This document shows, one piece after another, positions 14,561 through 21,716 of a DNA stretch of 21,996 nt. This DNA is from CAZOWL01 sp964583605 (GTDB lineage: Bacteria; Pseudomonadota; Gammaproteobacteria; Chromatiales; Chromatiaceae). The number at the start of each line of letters is the position of its first letter. Within the stretch, counting starts at the first letter, position 1. The stretch is taken from positions 1 to 21,996 of the forward strand of contig CAZOWL010000076.1 of the NCBI GenBank assembly GCA_964583605.1, in the 5' to 3' direction. A model generated the notes under the pieces. The model was not told where the DNA came from. It was given only the letters and a program-made list of their open reading frames with translations, and ran no database searches. The position numbers and the translations under genes are program-made.

Positions 14561-14685
14561 TGGTCCTGGTCGACTTCATCATCGCAAGCCATTGCCTCCT
14601 GCACGGGCTCGAGCTGCTCCATACCGACCGGGATTTCGACGCGATGGAGCAACACCTTGGTCTCAGGGTCTACCGTTCGCAATGA
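14560..14685 (+). pseudogene. vapC: VapC toxin remnant with internal deletion
   Basis: ATG 14560 overlaps the vapB stop. The 41-residue reading starts MVLVD, the usual VapC N-terminus carrying the first catalytic Asp. It then goes straight to FIIASHCLLHGLELLHTDRD and FDAMEQHLGLRVY, the C-terminal part of a PIN domain. About 90 residues between them are missing, yet the frame is kept and the normal stop used. The conserved PIN-domain acidic residues of the middle part are lost, so RNase activity is not expected. Confidence 0.8.
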
Positions 14686-14701
14686 GCTTGCGCAGCGTCT
14701 C

Positions 14702-14793
14702 GGTCCGCACAGCGGACCCGACACCGCACCGCCGTAGGGTCCGCTGTGCGGATCAAGATACGCCGAGCCCACCTAGGGTCCGCTGTGCGGACC
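14702..14793. repeat. Palindromic repeat, second array upstream of cusB
   Basis: Contains GGTCCGCACAGCGGACCC at 14702, TAGGGTCCGCTGTGCGGATC ending near 14754, and a further TAGGGTCCGCTGTGCGGACC ending at 14793. The segment TACGCCGAGCCCA followed by TAGGGTCCGC is shared with 14219-14243, so this is the same REP-like family as the array after copA. The two arrays flank the vapBC relic. Confidence 0.8.
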
Positions 14794-14833
14794 GAACCAG
14801 GGCCGAGCGCAGAACCGCCAAGAGGAAGACCCC

Positions 14834-16120
14834 GTGCCTCGATACCTGACACCCCGTCTCGCAAGGGCCGTGCTCTGGATGGGCCTCGCGGTCGGCTCGA
14901 TGACGCTCGCCGGCTGCGGCGAGGAGACGGCCACACCAAGCGAGCCGCTCGCCGAGGCGCTGGACGACACGCTGATCGAGCACGCGCGCAAGCATTCGGA
15001 CCCCAAATACGTCTGCCCGATGCACCCGCAGATCATCAAGGACGAGCCGGGGACCTGCCCGATCTGCGGCATGGACCTGGTTGCGAAGCAGATCGACCCG
15101 ATGACCGGCAAGCACCCCGAGGTGCGCCTGAGCGGGGCCGTGATCCAGACGATGGGCGTGCGCACCGCCCAAGCCGAGCGCGGCACGCTCTGGAAGTACA
15201 TCCGCACCGTCGGGCGCGTCGACTACGACGAGACGCGCATCGCCCATATCCACCCGCGTGCGCCGGGTTGGATCGAAGGGCTCTCGGTGCGCGCCGAGGG
15301 CGAGCGGGTCGCGGCGGGCGAGGAGCTCGCCGCGCTCTATGCCCCGGACATCCTCTCGGCGCAGGTCGATTTTCTCATCGCCACCGAGCGCCGCAGCGGT
15401 GTGGCGCCCGATCGGGTCGACAAGGCCCGCAATCTCTTGCGGCTCCTCGACGTGCCCGATGCCATCATCGGCGAGATCGAGCGCACCCGCGAGACCCGCA
15501 ACACGGTGCCGGTGCTGGCGCCGATCGACGGCGTCGTGACGAAGTTGATGGCCCGCGAGGGGATGTACGTGACCAAGGACACCGAGATGTTCACGGTCGC
15601 AGACCTGAGCCAAGTCTGGGTCATGGTCGACGTCTTCGAGCACCAGATCGACTGGGTCGAGCCCGGCCTGAGCGCCGAGATCGACGTGCCGGCGCACCCG
15701 GGGCGCACCTGGGAGGGCGTCGTCGACTACGTCTATCCGGATCTTGATCCCGAGACCCGGACGCTGCGCGTACGCCTCGCCTTCCCGAACCCCGAGCTCA
15801 AGCTCCGCCCGAACATGTTCGCCAATGTCGTCATCTACGGCGGCCCCAAGCGCGACGTGCTCAAGATCCCGCGCGCGGCGCTGATCGTCACCGGCGAGCG
15901 TGAGAGCGTCGTCACGGCCCTCGGTGATGGGCGCTTCCAGCCGGTCGACGTCGTCACCGGCATGCACCGCGGCGATGAGGTCGAGATCCTCTCAGGGCTC
16001 GAAGCCGGTGACGAGGTGGTCGTCTCGGGCCAGTTCCTGATCGATTCCGAATCGAGCCTCCAGGCCAGCTTCCTGCGAATGGGCGACGGCGATGCCGCCG
16101 ACGCCCATCCGCACCACTAG
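14834..16120 (+). CDS. cusB: CusB-like RND efflux periplasmic adaptor, lipoprotein
   Basis: Membrane-fusion protein linking the inner-membrane pump to an outer-membrane channel for Cu(I)/Ag(I) export. The GTG start at 14834 follows AGAGGAAG by 5 nt. The 428-residue product has a lipobox LAGC (25-28), so Cys28 should be lipidated. A heavy-metal-binding domain YVCPMHPQIIKDEPGTCPIC lies at 60-79. Then come the membrane-proximal and barrel-sandwich segments (GWIEGLSVRAEGERVAAGEE, VPVLAPIDGVVTKLMAREGM), an alpha-hairpin (QVDFLIATERR to EIERTRE), beta-barrel segments (VWVMVDVFEHQIDWVEPG) and a His-rich tail, DAHPHH. A CPMHP domain in the adaptor is typical of CusB/CzcB-like proteins of this type. 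The pump gene follows, separated by a 193-bp AT-rich insert. Confidence 0.93.
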   Translation: MPRYLTPRLARAVLWMGLAVGSMTLAGCGEETATPSEPLAEALDDTLIEHARKHSDPKYVCPMHPQIIKDEPGTCPICGMDLVAKQIDPMTGKHPEVRLSGAVIQTMGVRTAQAERGTLWKYIRTVGRVDYDETRIAHIHPRAPGWIEGLSVRAEGERVAAGEELAALYAPDILSAQVDFLIATERRSGVAPDRVDKARNLLRLLDVPDAIIGEIERTRETRNTVPVLAPIDGVVTKLMAREGMYVTKDTEMFTVADLSQVWVMVDVFEHQIDWVEPGLSAEIDVPAHPGRTWEGVVDYVYPDLDPETRTLRVRLAFPNPELKLRPNMFANVVIYGGPKRDVLKIPRAALIVTGERESVVTALGDGRFQPVDVVTGMHRGDEVEILSGLEAGDEVVVSGQFLIDSESSLQASFLRMGDGDAADAHPHH

Positions 16121-16150
16121 CCACTAGCCATTCATTCTTCTGAAACAACT

Positions 16151-16272
16151 AACGCAAACGCGCAGACGACAAGAAACCACGAAATACACGAAAATCGCGA
16201 AAAACAGCAGATTTTTCTATGTATATTCAGCCTTCTCGCGTTTCTTCGCGTTTTTTCGCGTGTTTCGTAGTT
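16151..16272. repeat. AT-rich imperfect inverted repeat between cusB and cusA
   Basis: CCACGAAATACACGAAAATC (from 16177) and its neighbours on the left mirror TCGCGTTTTTTCGCGTGTTTCGTAG on the right (ending 16270). The arms are rich in repeated CGCGAAA/TTTCGCG units with an ATTTTTCTATGTATATTC centre. The A+T content contrasts sharply with the flanking genes. It may be a MITE-like insertion or a processing hairpin. It separates two genes that are usually translated together. Confidence 0.65.
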
Positions 16273-16313
16273 CCAAAGTGATGTCCCGTTTATTCTTGAA
16301 TCGTCACTAAGGC

Positions 16314-19300
16314 ATGGAACAGGTCATCCGCTGGTCCATCCGCAACCGCTTCTTGGTGCTGCTCGCGACCGGGCTGCTCACCGCCTGGGGGCTGCAAGCG
16401 CTGCGCACGACCCCGCTCGATGCGATCCCCGACCTCTCGGACGTGCAGGTGATCATCCGCACAAGCTTCCCGGGCCAGTCCCCGCGCGTCGTCGAGGAGC
16501 AGGTCACCTACCCCCTCACGACCACGATGCTCGCCGTCCCGGGCGCTCAGACCGTGCGCGGCTACTCCTTCTTCGGTGACTCCTACGTCTACGTCATCTT
16601 CGCCGACGGCACCGACCTCTACTGGGCGCGCTCGCGGGTGCTCGAGTACCTCAACCAGGCCGCCGCGAGCCTACCTTCCGGCGTGCAGCCGCGCCTCGGC
16701 CCGGACGCAACCGGTGTGGGCTGGGTCTTCAGCTATGCGCTCGTCGATCGCACCGGCGAGCGGGATCTCGCCGAGCTTCGCAGCCAGCAGGACTGGTTCC
16801 TGAAGCTCGAATTGCAGACCGTCCCAGGTGTGGCCGAGGTCGCCACCGTCGGCGGCATGGTGCGCCAGTACCAGGTGGTCGTCGATCCGGAGAAACTGCG
16901 CGCCTACGGGATCCCGCTCGCGCGCCTGACCGAGGCGATCCGGGATGCCAACCGCGAGGTCGGGGGCTCGGTCCTCGAGCTCGCCGAGGCCGAGTACATG
17001 GTCCGCACGCGCGGCTATATCCAATCCTTGGCGGACATCGAGACCATCCCGATCGAGGTGAGCGCCCGCGGCACGCCGATCCTGCTGCGCGACCTCGCGC
17101 GCGTGCAGATCGGCCCGGAGATGCGCCGCGTCGTCGCCGACCTCGACGGCGAGGGCGAGATCACCGGCGGGATCGTCGTGATGCGCTACGGCGAGAATGC
17201 GCTCGCGACCATCGCGGCAGTCAAGGAGAAGCTCGCGGCATTGCAGGCCGGGCTGCCGGCCGGAGTGGAGATCGTCACGACCTACGACCGCTCGGAGCTG
17301 ATCCTCGAGGCCGTCGACAACCTCAAAGAGAAGCTGATCGAGGAGCTGATCGTCGTCGCGCTGGTGTGTCTGGCATTCCTCTTTCACCTGCGCTCGGCCT
17401 TCGTCGCCGTCGTCACGCTGCCGCTCGGGATCCTCGCGGCCTTCGTCATCATGCAACAGCAGGGCATCAACGCGAACATCATGTCCTTAGGCGGCATCGC
17501 GATCGCCATCGGGGCCATGGTCGATGCGGCGATCGTCATGATCGAGAACGCCCACAAGCACCTGGAGCGCTACCGCCAGGCGCACGGCGCCGCGCCCAAA
17601 GGCGAGGCGCACTGGCGGGTCGTGACGGAGGCCACCGTCGAGGTCGGCCCGGCGCTCTTCTTCTCGCTCCTGATCATCACGCTGAGCTTCCTGCCGGTGT
17701 TCACGCTCGAGGCCCAGGAGGGGCGTCTCTTCGCGCCGCTGGCCTTCACCAAGACCTACGCGATGGCCGCCGCCGCGGGCCTGGCCGTGACCCTGGTGCC
17801 GGTGCTGATGGGCTACTTCATCCGCGGGCGCATCCCGCACGAGAAGGCCAATCCGCTCAATCGCGGGCTAATCTGGCTCTACCGGCCGCTGCTCGAGGCG
17901 GTGCTGGCGCGACCGCGGCTCACGATCGCGGCCTCGCTGCTGGTCTTCTCCTCGATCCTGATCCCCCTCTATGGCGTCAGCGGGGTGCTGGAGCCGCTCA
18001 AGTGGCCGCTGCAGGCCACCGCGCGGCTGACCGATCAGGCCTGGAGCCGCCAGGCGCTCGCGACCATCGAGGGCTGGCAGGCGGAGCTGGCCACGGGCTG
18101 GCGCGCCGCGACCCAGGGGACGCCGGTCATCGACGACTGGCACCGGGGGCTGGGCTCGGAGTTCATGCCCGAGCTCTATGAAGGCGATCTGATGTACATG
18201 CCGACCACGCTGCCGGGCCTCTCGATCGGTCAGGCGCAGGCGCTCCTGCAGCAGACCGACCGCCTGATCGCGACCGTCCCCGAGGTCGAGCGGGTGTTCG
18301 GCAAGATCGGGCGCGCCGACACCGCGACCGACCCGGCCCCGCTGACGATGATCGAGACGCTGATCCAGCTGAAGCCCCGTTCGGAATGGCGCCCGGGGCT
18401 GACCGTCGAGGGCCTGATCGAGGAGCTCGACCGCACGGTCGACTTCCCGGGCCTGACCAATGCCTGGATCATGCCGATCAAGACCCGCATCGACATGCTC
18501 GCCACCGGTATCAAGACCCCGGTCGGCATCAAGGTGGCCGGGCCCGATCTGGGCGCGATCGAGCGCATCGGCCGGGAGATCGAGCGCGTGGTGCTCGAAG
18601 TGCCCGGCACCACCTCGGCCTTCTCCGAGCGGGTCGCCGGCGGGCGCTATATCGAGATCCGCCCGGATCGCCTGGCCGCGGCTCGGGTCGGGCTCAATAT
18701 CGAGGACATCAACCAGATCGTCGCCGCCGCCATCGGCGGGCTCAACATCACCCAGACCGTCGAGGGCCTGGAGCGCTACCCGGTCAATCTGCGCTTCCCG
18801 CGCGAGCAGCGCGATAGCCTCGAGGAGCTCCAGGAGCTGCCGCTGGTCACGCCAAGTGGCGCCCAGGTGCCGCTTGGGCAAGTCGCAGAGGTCGAGATCG
18901 TCGATGGCCCACCGATGCTGAAAAGCGAGAACGCGCGCCTGAACGGCTGGACCTTCGTCGACATCCGCGGCCGCGACCTTGGGAGCTATGTCCGCGAGGC
19001 CCAGGCGCGGGTGCGCGAGCAGGTACGCCTGCCGCCCGGCTACTCGATCAGCTGGTCGGGGCAGTACGAGTACCTGCTGCGCGCCCAGGAGCGTCTCGCC
19101 CAGGTGGTGCCGCTGACGCTGGTGATCATCTTCGTGCTGCTCTACCTGATCTTCCGCCGTGCTGGGGAGGCGTGGCTGGTGATGCTCTCGCTGCCCTTCG
19201 CGCTGGTCGGCGGCGTTTGGCTGATCGATCTCCTCGGCTACAATCTCTCGGTCGCCGTCGCCGTCGGCTTCATTGCGCTGACCGGTGTCGCCGCCGAGTT

Positions 19301-19637
19301 CGGCGTCATCATGCTCGTCTACCTCGACAATGCGCTGAAGGACCGCCAGCGCGCCGGGCAGCTCCGCAATGCCGCCGACCTCAAGGCCGCGATCATCGAG
19401 GGTGCCGTGATGCGCGTGCGCCCCAAGGCCATGACCGTCGCGACCGTCATCGCCGGCCTGCTGCCGATCATGCTCGGCGCCGGCGCCGGCTCCGAGGTCA
19501 TGCGCCGCATCGCCGCCCCGATGGTTGGCGGGATGGTCACTGCACCCCTGCTCAGCCTCTTCGTGATCCCGGCGATCTATCTGATCTGGCGGCAGCGCGA
19601 GGTCGACAGAATTGAGCCATCGACAGCGGAAGCCTGA
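16314..19637 (+). CDS. cusA: CusA-like heavy-metal RND efflux pump (Cu(I)/Ag(I))
   Basis: Inner-membrane trimeric proton-driven pump of the HME-RND class, 1107 residues with the usual 12 membrane segments. A TAAGG motif sits just before ATG 16314. TPLDAIPDLSDVQVIIRT and GAMVDAAIVMIENAHKHLER (the relay Asp is D404) are hallmark segments. Three metal-binding methionines of E. coli CusA (M573, M623, M672) correspond to M629 (EGDLMYMPTTLPG), M679 (PLTMIETLIQLKP) and M728 (KTRIDMLATGIKTP), all at a constant +56 offset. The extra length is an insert near residues 560-610 (ARLTDQAWSRQALATIEGWQ onward) in the periplasmic part. It follows cusB, the partner adaptor. No cusC channel gene is in the window. 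Confidence 0.96.
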   Translation: MEQVIRWSIRNRFLVLLATGLLTAWGLQALRTTPLDAIPDLSDVQVIIRTSFPGQSPRVVEEQVTYPLTTTMLAVPGAQTVRGYSFFGDSYVYVIFADGTDLYWARSRVLEYLNQAAASLPSGVQPRLGPDATGVGWVFSYALVDRTGERDLAELRSQQDWFLKLELQTVPGVAEVATVGGMVRQYQVVVDPEKLRAYGIPLARLTEAIRDANREVGGSVLELAEAEYMVRTRGYIQSLADIETIPIEVSARGTPILLRDLARVQIGPEMRRVVADLDGEGEITGGIVVMRYGENALATIAAVKEKLAALQAGLPAGVEIVTTYDRSELILEAVDNLKEKLIEELIVVALVCLAFLFHLRSAFVAVVTLPLGILAAFVIMQQQGINANIMSLGGIAIAIGAMVDAAIVMIENAHKHLERYRQAHGAAPKGEAHWRVVTEATVEVGPALFFSLLIITLSFLPVFTLEAQEGRLFAPLAFTKTYAMAAAAGLAVTLVPVLMGYFIRGRIPHEKANPLNRGLIWLYRPLLEAVLARPRLTIAASLLVFSSILIPLYGVSGVLEPLKWPLQATARLTDQAWSRQALATIEGWQAELATGWRAATQGTPVIDDWHRGLGSEFMPELYEGDLMYMPTTLPGLSIGQAQALLQQTDRLIATVPEVERVFGKIGRADTATDPAPLTMIETLIQLKPRSEWRPGLTVEGLIEELDRTVDFPGLTNAWIMPIKTRIDMLATGIKTPVGIKVAGPDLGAIERIGREIERVVLEVPGTTSAFSERVAGGRYIEIRPDRLAAARVGLNIEDINQIVAAAIGGLNITQTVEGLERYPVNLRFPREQRDSLEELQELPLVTPSGAQVPLGQVAEVEIVDGPPMLKSENARLNGWTFVDIRGRDLGSYVREAQARVREQVRLPPGYSISWSGQYEYLLRAQERLAQVVPLTLVIIFVLLYLIFRRAGEAWLVMLSLPFALVGGVWLIDLLGYNLSVAVAVGFIALTGVAAEFGVIMLVYLDNALKDRQRAGQLRNAADLKAAIIEGAVMRVRPKAMTVATVIAGLLPIMLGAGAGSEVMRRIAAPMVGGMVTAPLLSLFVIPAIYLIWRQREVDRIEPSTAEA

Positions 19638-19658
19638 CCGCTTTGGCGTTTGCTGCTT

Positions 19659-19678
19659 GATTGGACTTGATTGGACGG
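19659..19678 (+). repeat. Short direct repeat after cusA
   Basis: TTGATTGGAC is present twice in a row (19659-19678), 22 bp after the cusA stop codon. No hairpin or U-run is visible here, so no terminator is assigned. It may be slippage-generated. Confidence 0.6.
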
Positions 19679-19758
19679 CTCTTGCAGGGAGGTAGCGCCA
19701 ACAACACAGCGACTTGGCTTCAAGAACCTCTCGTGCTGAGTTGCGGTAAAAGGATCGA

Positions 19759-20010
19759 TTAGATGGTCGCGAAGGGCTCGACGGCCACCTGCACGGTGCG
19801 GGCGGGTCGCTTGTGCCCCGCGGACAGCGCGGCGTGGTCCGCTTCGATCTTCTTCAGCGTGGTGATGTCGTAGTATTCCTCGCCGCAATAGCTGCAGCGC
19901 AGGCAAGGCACATCGTCCACGATCAGGATGTCATCGCCCTGCTGGTGGATGTAGCGGCTGGTGGTCGCCACCAGGTGTGCATGGCCGCAGAAGCTGCACT
20001 GCTCGGTCAC
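19759..20010 (-). CDS. YgiT/MqsA-type zinc-finger antitoxin
   Basis: An 83-residue protein from GTG 20010 whose start overlaps the stop of the upstream DUF4258 gene (GTGA). CSFCGH (Cys5, Cys8) and CSYCGEEYYDITT (Cys39, Cys42) form the two CxxC knuckles of YgiT-type zinc-finger domains. The intervening VDDVPCLRC fits the family consensus with VP before the second knuckle. These small proteins are antitoxin partners of MqsR-like or DUF4258 toxins. Unlike E. coli MqsA, it has no C-terminal helix-turn-helix; after the zinc domain only ~35 residues remain (ADHAALSAGHKRPARTVQVA). Own-promoter repression is therefore uncertain. Confidence 0.87.
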   Translation of the reverse strand: MTEQCSFCGHAHLVATTSRYIHQQGDDILIVDDVPCLRCSYCGEEYYDITTLKKIEADHAALSAGHKRPARTVQVAVEPFATI

Positions 20011-20318
20011 GGTTTGTTGCCTCGCTCGAAGGGGGTGATGAACTTGGGCGGAGTCGGGATGTAGACGGTCACGATCACGAGCCAATCGCCTTGCCGGCCG
20101 CCGACCGCGTGGATGGGTTTTCCGCTGTCCGCGAAGTCCGCCAGCAGGCAGCTCTCGCCGCGGCCGGTATCCGGGTAATCTTCCAGGATACGGCCAGTGA
20201 GCAGCGCCTGTTCGACTTCCGCCAAGGTCAGCGCGTCACTTTGCCGCTCCCGGTCCGCGTGCCGGGACCAGCGGTAATGCTGAGCTTTGACACGGTCGAT
20301 GATCCAGGCGATGTCCAT
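20007..20318 (-). CDS. DUF4258-family putative toxin
   Basis: A 103-residue protein from ATG 20318. HYRWSRHADRERQSDALTLA matches the DUF4258 start, in which an H..RM/DR segment precedes the helix EVEQALLTGRILEDYPD. The strands HAVGGRQGDWLVIVTVYIP follow and the tail is PPKFITPF. DUF4258 is related to the RelE/MqsR-like RNase fold, and the genes are nearly always next to YgiT-type zinc-finger genes, as here with a 4-nt overlap. The toxin gene comes first in the operon, as in mqsRA. Activity as an mRNA interferase is inferred from the family, not shown by the sequence. The promoter should lie within 20319-20370. Confidence 0.85.
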   Translation of the reverse strand: MDIAWIIDRVKAQHYRWSRHADRERQSDALTLAEVEQALLTGRILEDYPDTGRGESCLLADFADSGKPIHAVGGRQGDWLVIVTVYIPTPPKFITPFERGNKP

Positions 20319-20371
20319 GGCGTGTCTTCTCGATGATGACGAAGCTTAGCCCGCGCCGGCCTACCTTGGCT

Positions 20372-20480
20372 AGGCAGCCAGCTCGCTGGCCAGGTCGATC
20401 AGCTCCGCGAGGTCGGCCGGCTCGAAGAGCCCTTCCGGGTCGTCAATGCTGGTGACGGGCAGCTCGCGCAGCCGATCGAG
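20372..20480 (-). pseudogene. C-terminal fragment of an unrecognised protein
   Basis: On the minus strand the open reading VWTLDRLRELPVTSIDDPEG, then LFEPADLAELIDLASELAA and stop, looks like genuine protein sequence: acidic, amphipathic and with no clustered rare codons. It has no start codon and is cut by a stop just upstream, where the cusA relic begins on the other strand. About 36 residues remain. I do not recognise the family. Confidence 0.4.
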
Positions 20481-20496
20481 GGTCCAAACGCCTCAG

Positions 20497-20615
20497 CTGT
20501 TGGACAACGCACTCCTCGCGCTCGCACGCGAAGACGCCTCGCTGCTGGCCTTCTCAGCAATCCTGGCCCCGCTCTACGGCGTCGGCTGGATCCCGGAGCC
20601 GCTCAAGTTGAACTT
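20497..20615 (+). pseudogene. Relic of a second cusA-like gene
   Basis: DASLLAFSAILAPLYGVGWI followed by PEPLK matches AASLLVFSSILIPLYGVSGV and LEPLK of the cusA gene at 17933-18002, and the DNA is also similar (GCCTCGCTGCTGG, GAGCCGCTCAAGT). About 40 codons survive in one frame. Upstream and downstream parts of the pump are absent, and the DUF433 fragment follows after a few bases. It is a remnant of a duplicated or laterally acquired pump gene. Confidence 0.7.
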
Positions 20616-20630
20616 GGCCGGCTTTGCCTT

Positions 20631-20831
20631 GACCCAGACATCTTCCACGGCACGCCTTGCGTTCGACACCTGCGTTGGCGAGTCGAGGTGGTTTTGGACC
20701 TGGTCGCATCGGGGATGAACATCGAAGACATCCTCACCGATCACCCAGAGCTGGAGCGTGAAGACATCATTGCTTGCCTCCAGTATGCACGCCTCTTGGC
20801 TTCCGGCGAGCCGGTTCAGCGTGTTGCTTGA
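20631..20831 (+). pseudogene. DUF433-family protein (antitoxin-like), start missing
   Basis: In one frame the sequence reads DPDIFHGTPCVRHLRWRVEV, VLDLVASGMNIEDILTDHPE and LEREDIIACLQYARLLASGE, then PVQRVA and stop. This is a nearly complete DUF433 domain, a small helical DNA-binding-like domain common in VapB-like antitoxins and usually followed by a DUF5615 PIN-like toxin. No ATG, GTG or TTG start is available in frame upstream, because the cusA relic is fused there. An ATG overlaps the stop (20831) as expected for a coupled toxin, but the reading ends after ~17 residues. Probably both genes are dead. Confidence 0.75.
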
Positions 20832-21013
20832 TGCGTGTGCTGCGCCTGACCCTCGGGACACCCCACAACCGCTCAGGGGATTGACGCGCTGTCGGATGCT
20901 GCGCCACTCGGGGGAAATGGGGGATGCGCCGGGGAGTCGCGCAGACTGATCGGGGGACAGGTTCAAGACCCGACACTGTTCTCGTGCGCGGACGGCAAGG
21001 GGATGAGCGCGCT

Positions 21014-21295
21014 TCAGCGGCGAGCCGCGACGTACTCGCGCAGCACCACATCGATGCGCGTCTGCCAGCCCGGCCCGCTGGCCTTGAAGTACGCCAGCAC
21101 CTCGGGCGAGAGGCGGATGGAGATGACCTGCTTGGTGACCTCGGCCTTGGGGCGCCCCAGCGGGCGGAGCCTGGCCATCTCCTCGCCAGAGAGCTCATGC
21201 GTGTCCGGATCCGCGGCGATACCGGCGCGGATGCGCTCGTCCTCTTCTGGGCTCGGCAGGTCGAAGGCCCGACCGGACTTAGATTTCACGTGCAT
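21014..21295 (-). CDS. brnA: BrnA-family antitoxin
   Basis: A 93-residue protein from ATG 21295, overlapping the upstream brnT by 17 nt. The N-terminal linker (SKSGRAFDLPSPEEDERIRA, residues 5-24) precedes the ribbon-helix-helix region VTKQVISIRLSPEVLAYFKA, then SGPGWQTRIDVVLREYVAA, the characteristic end of BrnA. GWQTRI is strongly conserved in the family. BrnA neutralises the BrnT RNase and, as a dimer or with BrnT, represses the operon. The palindrome at 21556-21569 is the likely operator. Both genes look intact. Confidence 0.92.
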   Translation of the reverse strand: MHVKSKSGRAFDLPSPEEDERIRAGIAADPDTHELSGEEMARLRPLGRPKAEVTKQVISIRLSPEVLAYFKASGPGWQTRIDVVLREYVAARR

Positions 21296-21548
21296 AGTCT
21301 CGAACCTCCCGTGTGGTCGCCTCGCGCAAGCTGATGATGCGGTAGACATCGTCCTCCTCGGTGAACACGACGCAGTAGAGCACCCGACCGATCGGAGCAA
21401 CGCCGATCCAACGCTGCTCACCGTAGGCCTCACGGGCATCCTCGCACGCCAGCATCAGATCCCACTCCAGTTCGGCGGCCAATGCCAGCGATACACCATG
21501 GTGGGCGATGTTCCGGCGGTCCTTGGCGGCGTCGAACGCGATGTCCAT
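21279..21548 (-). CDS. brnT: BrnT-family ribonuclease toxin
   Basis: An 89-residue protein from ATG 21548. MDIAFDAAKDRRNIAHHGVS fits the BrnT start (FEWDxxKxxxNxxKHG-like). ERYGEQRW-type text (EAYGEQRWIGVAPIGRVLYC), then VVFTEEDDVYRIISLREATT and REVRDYAREI, gives the order of the RelE-like fold. The C-terminal RIISLREATTREVRDY is the family hallmark and contains the basic residues needed for RNA cleavage. Toxin precedes antitoxin, as usual for brnTA. The 5' leader is only about 10 nt from the predicted -10 box, so the ribosome-binding site is weak or absent. Confidence 0.92.
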   Translation of the reverse strand: MDIAFDAAKDRRNIAHHGVSLALAAELEWDLMLACEDAREAYGEQRWIGVAPIGRVLYCVVFTEEDDVYRIISLREATTREVRDYAREI

Positions 21549-21555
21549 GAGTAGG

Positions 21556-21585
21556 AATGTATATACATTAATACCGCGCCCGCAA
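21556..21585 (-). promoter_or_regulatory. brnTA promoter with perfect 14-bp palindromic operator
   Basis: AATGTATATACATT (21556-21569) is a perfect palindrome that overlaps a TATACA -10 box on the minus strand. A TTGCGG -35-like box (21580-21585) lies about 16 bp upstream. The palindrome is 8 bp from the brnT start codon and is in a short A+T-rich patch within GC-rich DNA. It is the obvious candidate site for BrnA, a ribbon-helix-helix repressor. Confidence 0.75.
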
Positions 21586-21716
21586 GGCCGATTCTTCCCA
21601 CTGTCGTAGACATTTCAACCGCGGTCGCTTCCAGAACCCATTTACACGCCCAACCGGCAATGGCCTGCTATTCTGTACAAATCTGGTTTCCGCGTGGCCT
21701 CCATCCGAACGCCGAC

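Noticed and set aside
14753..15967. 404-codon minus-strand ORF opposite cusB
   Set aside because: Antisense shadow. The plus strand encodes a lipoprotein adaptor with all expected landmarks.
17868..18881. 337-codon minus-strand ORF opposite cusA
   Set aside because: Antisense shadow of a conserved pump gene, with no recognisable domain.
20850..21010. GGGGACAGGTTCAAGACCC-type sequence suggesting a RAYT/IS200-like element
   Set aside because: Only a short suggestive string, with no transposase or paired palindromes nearby.
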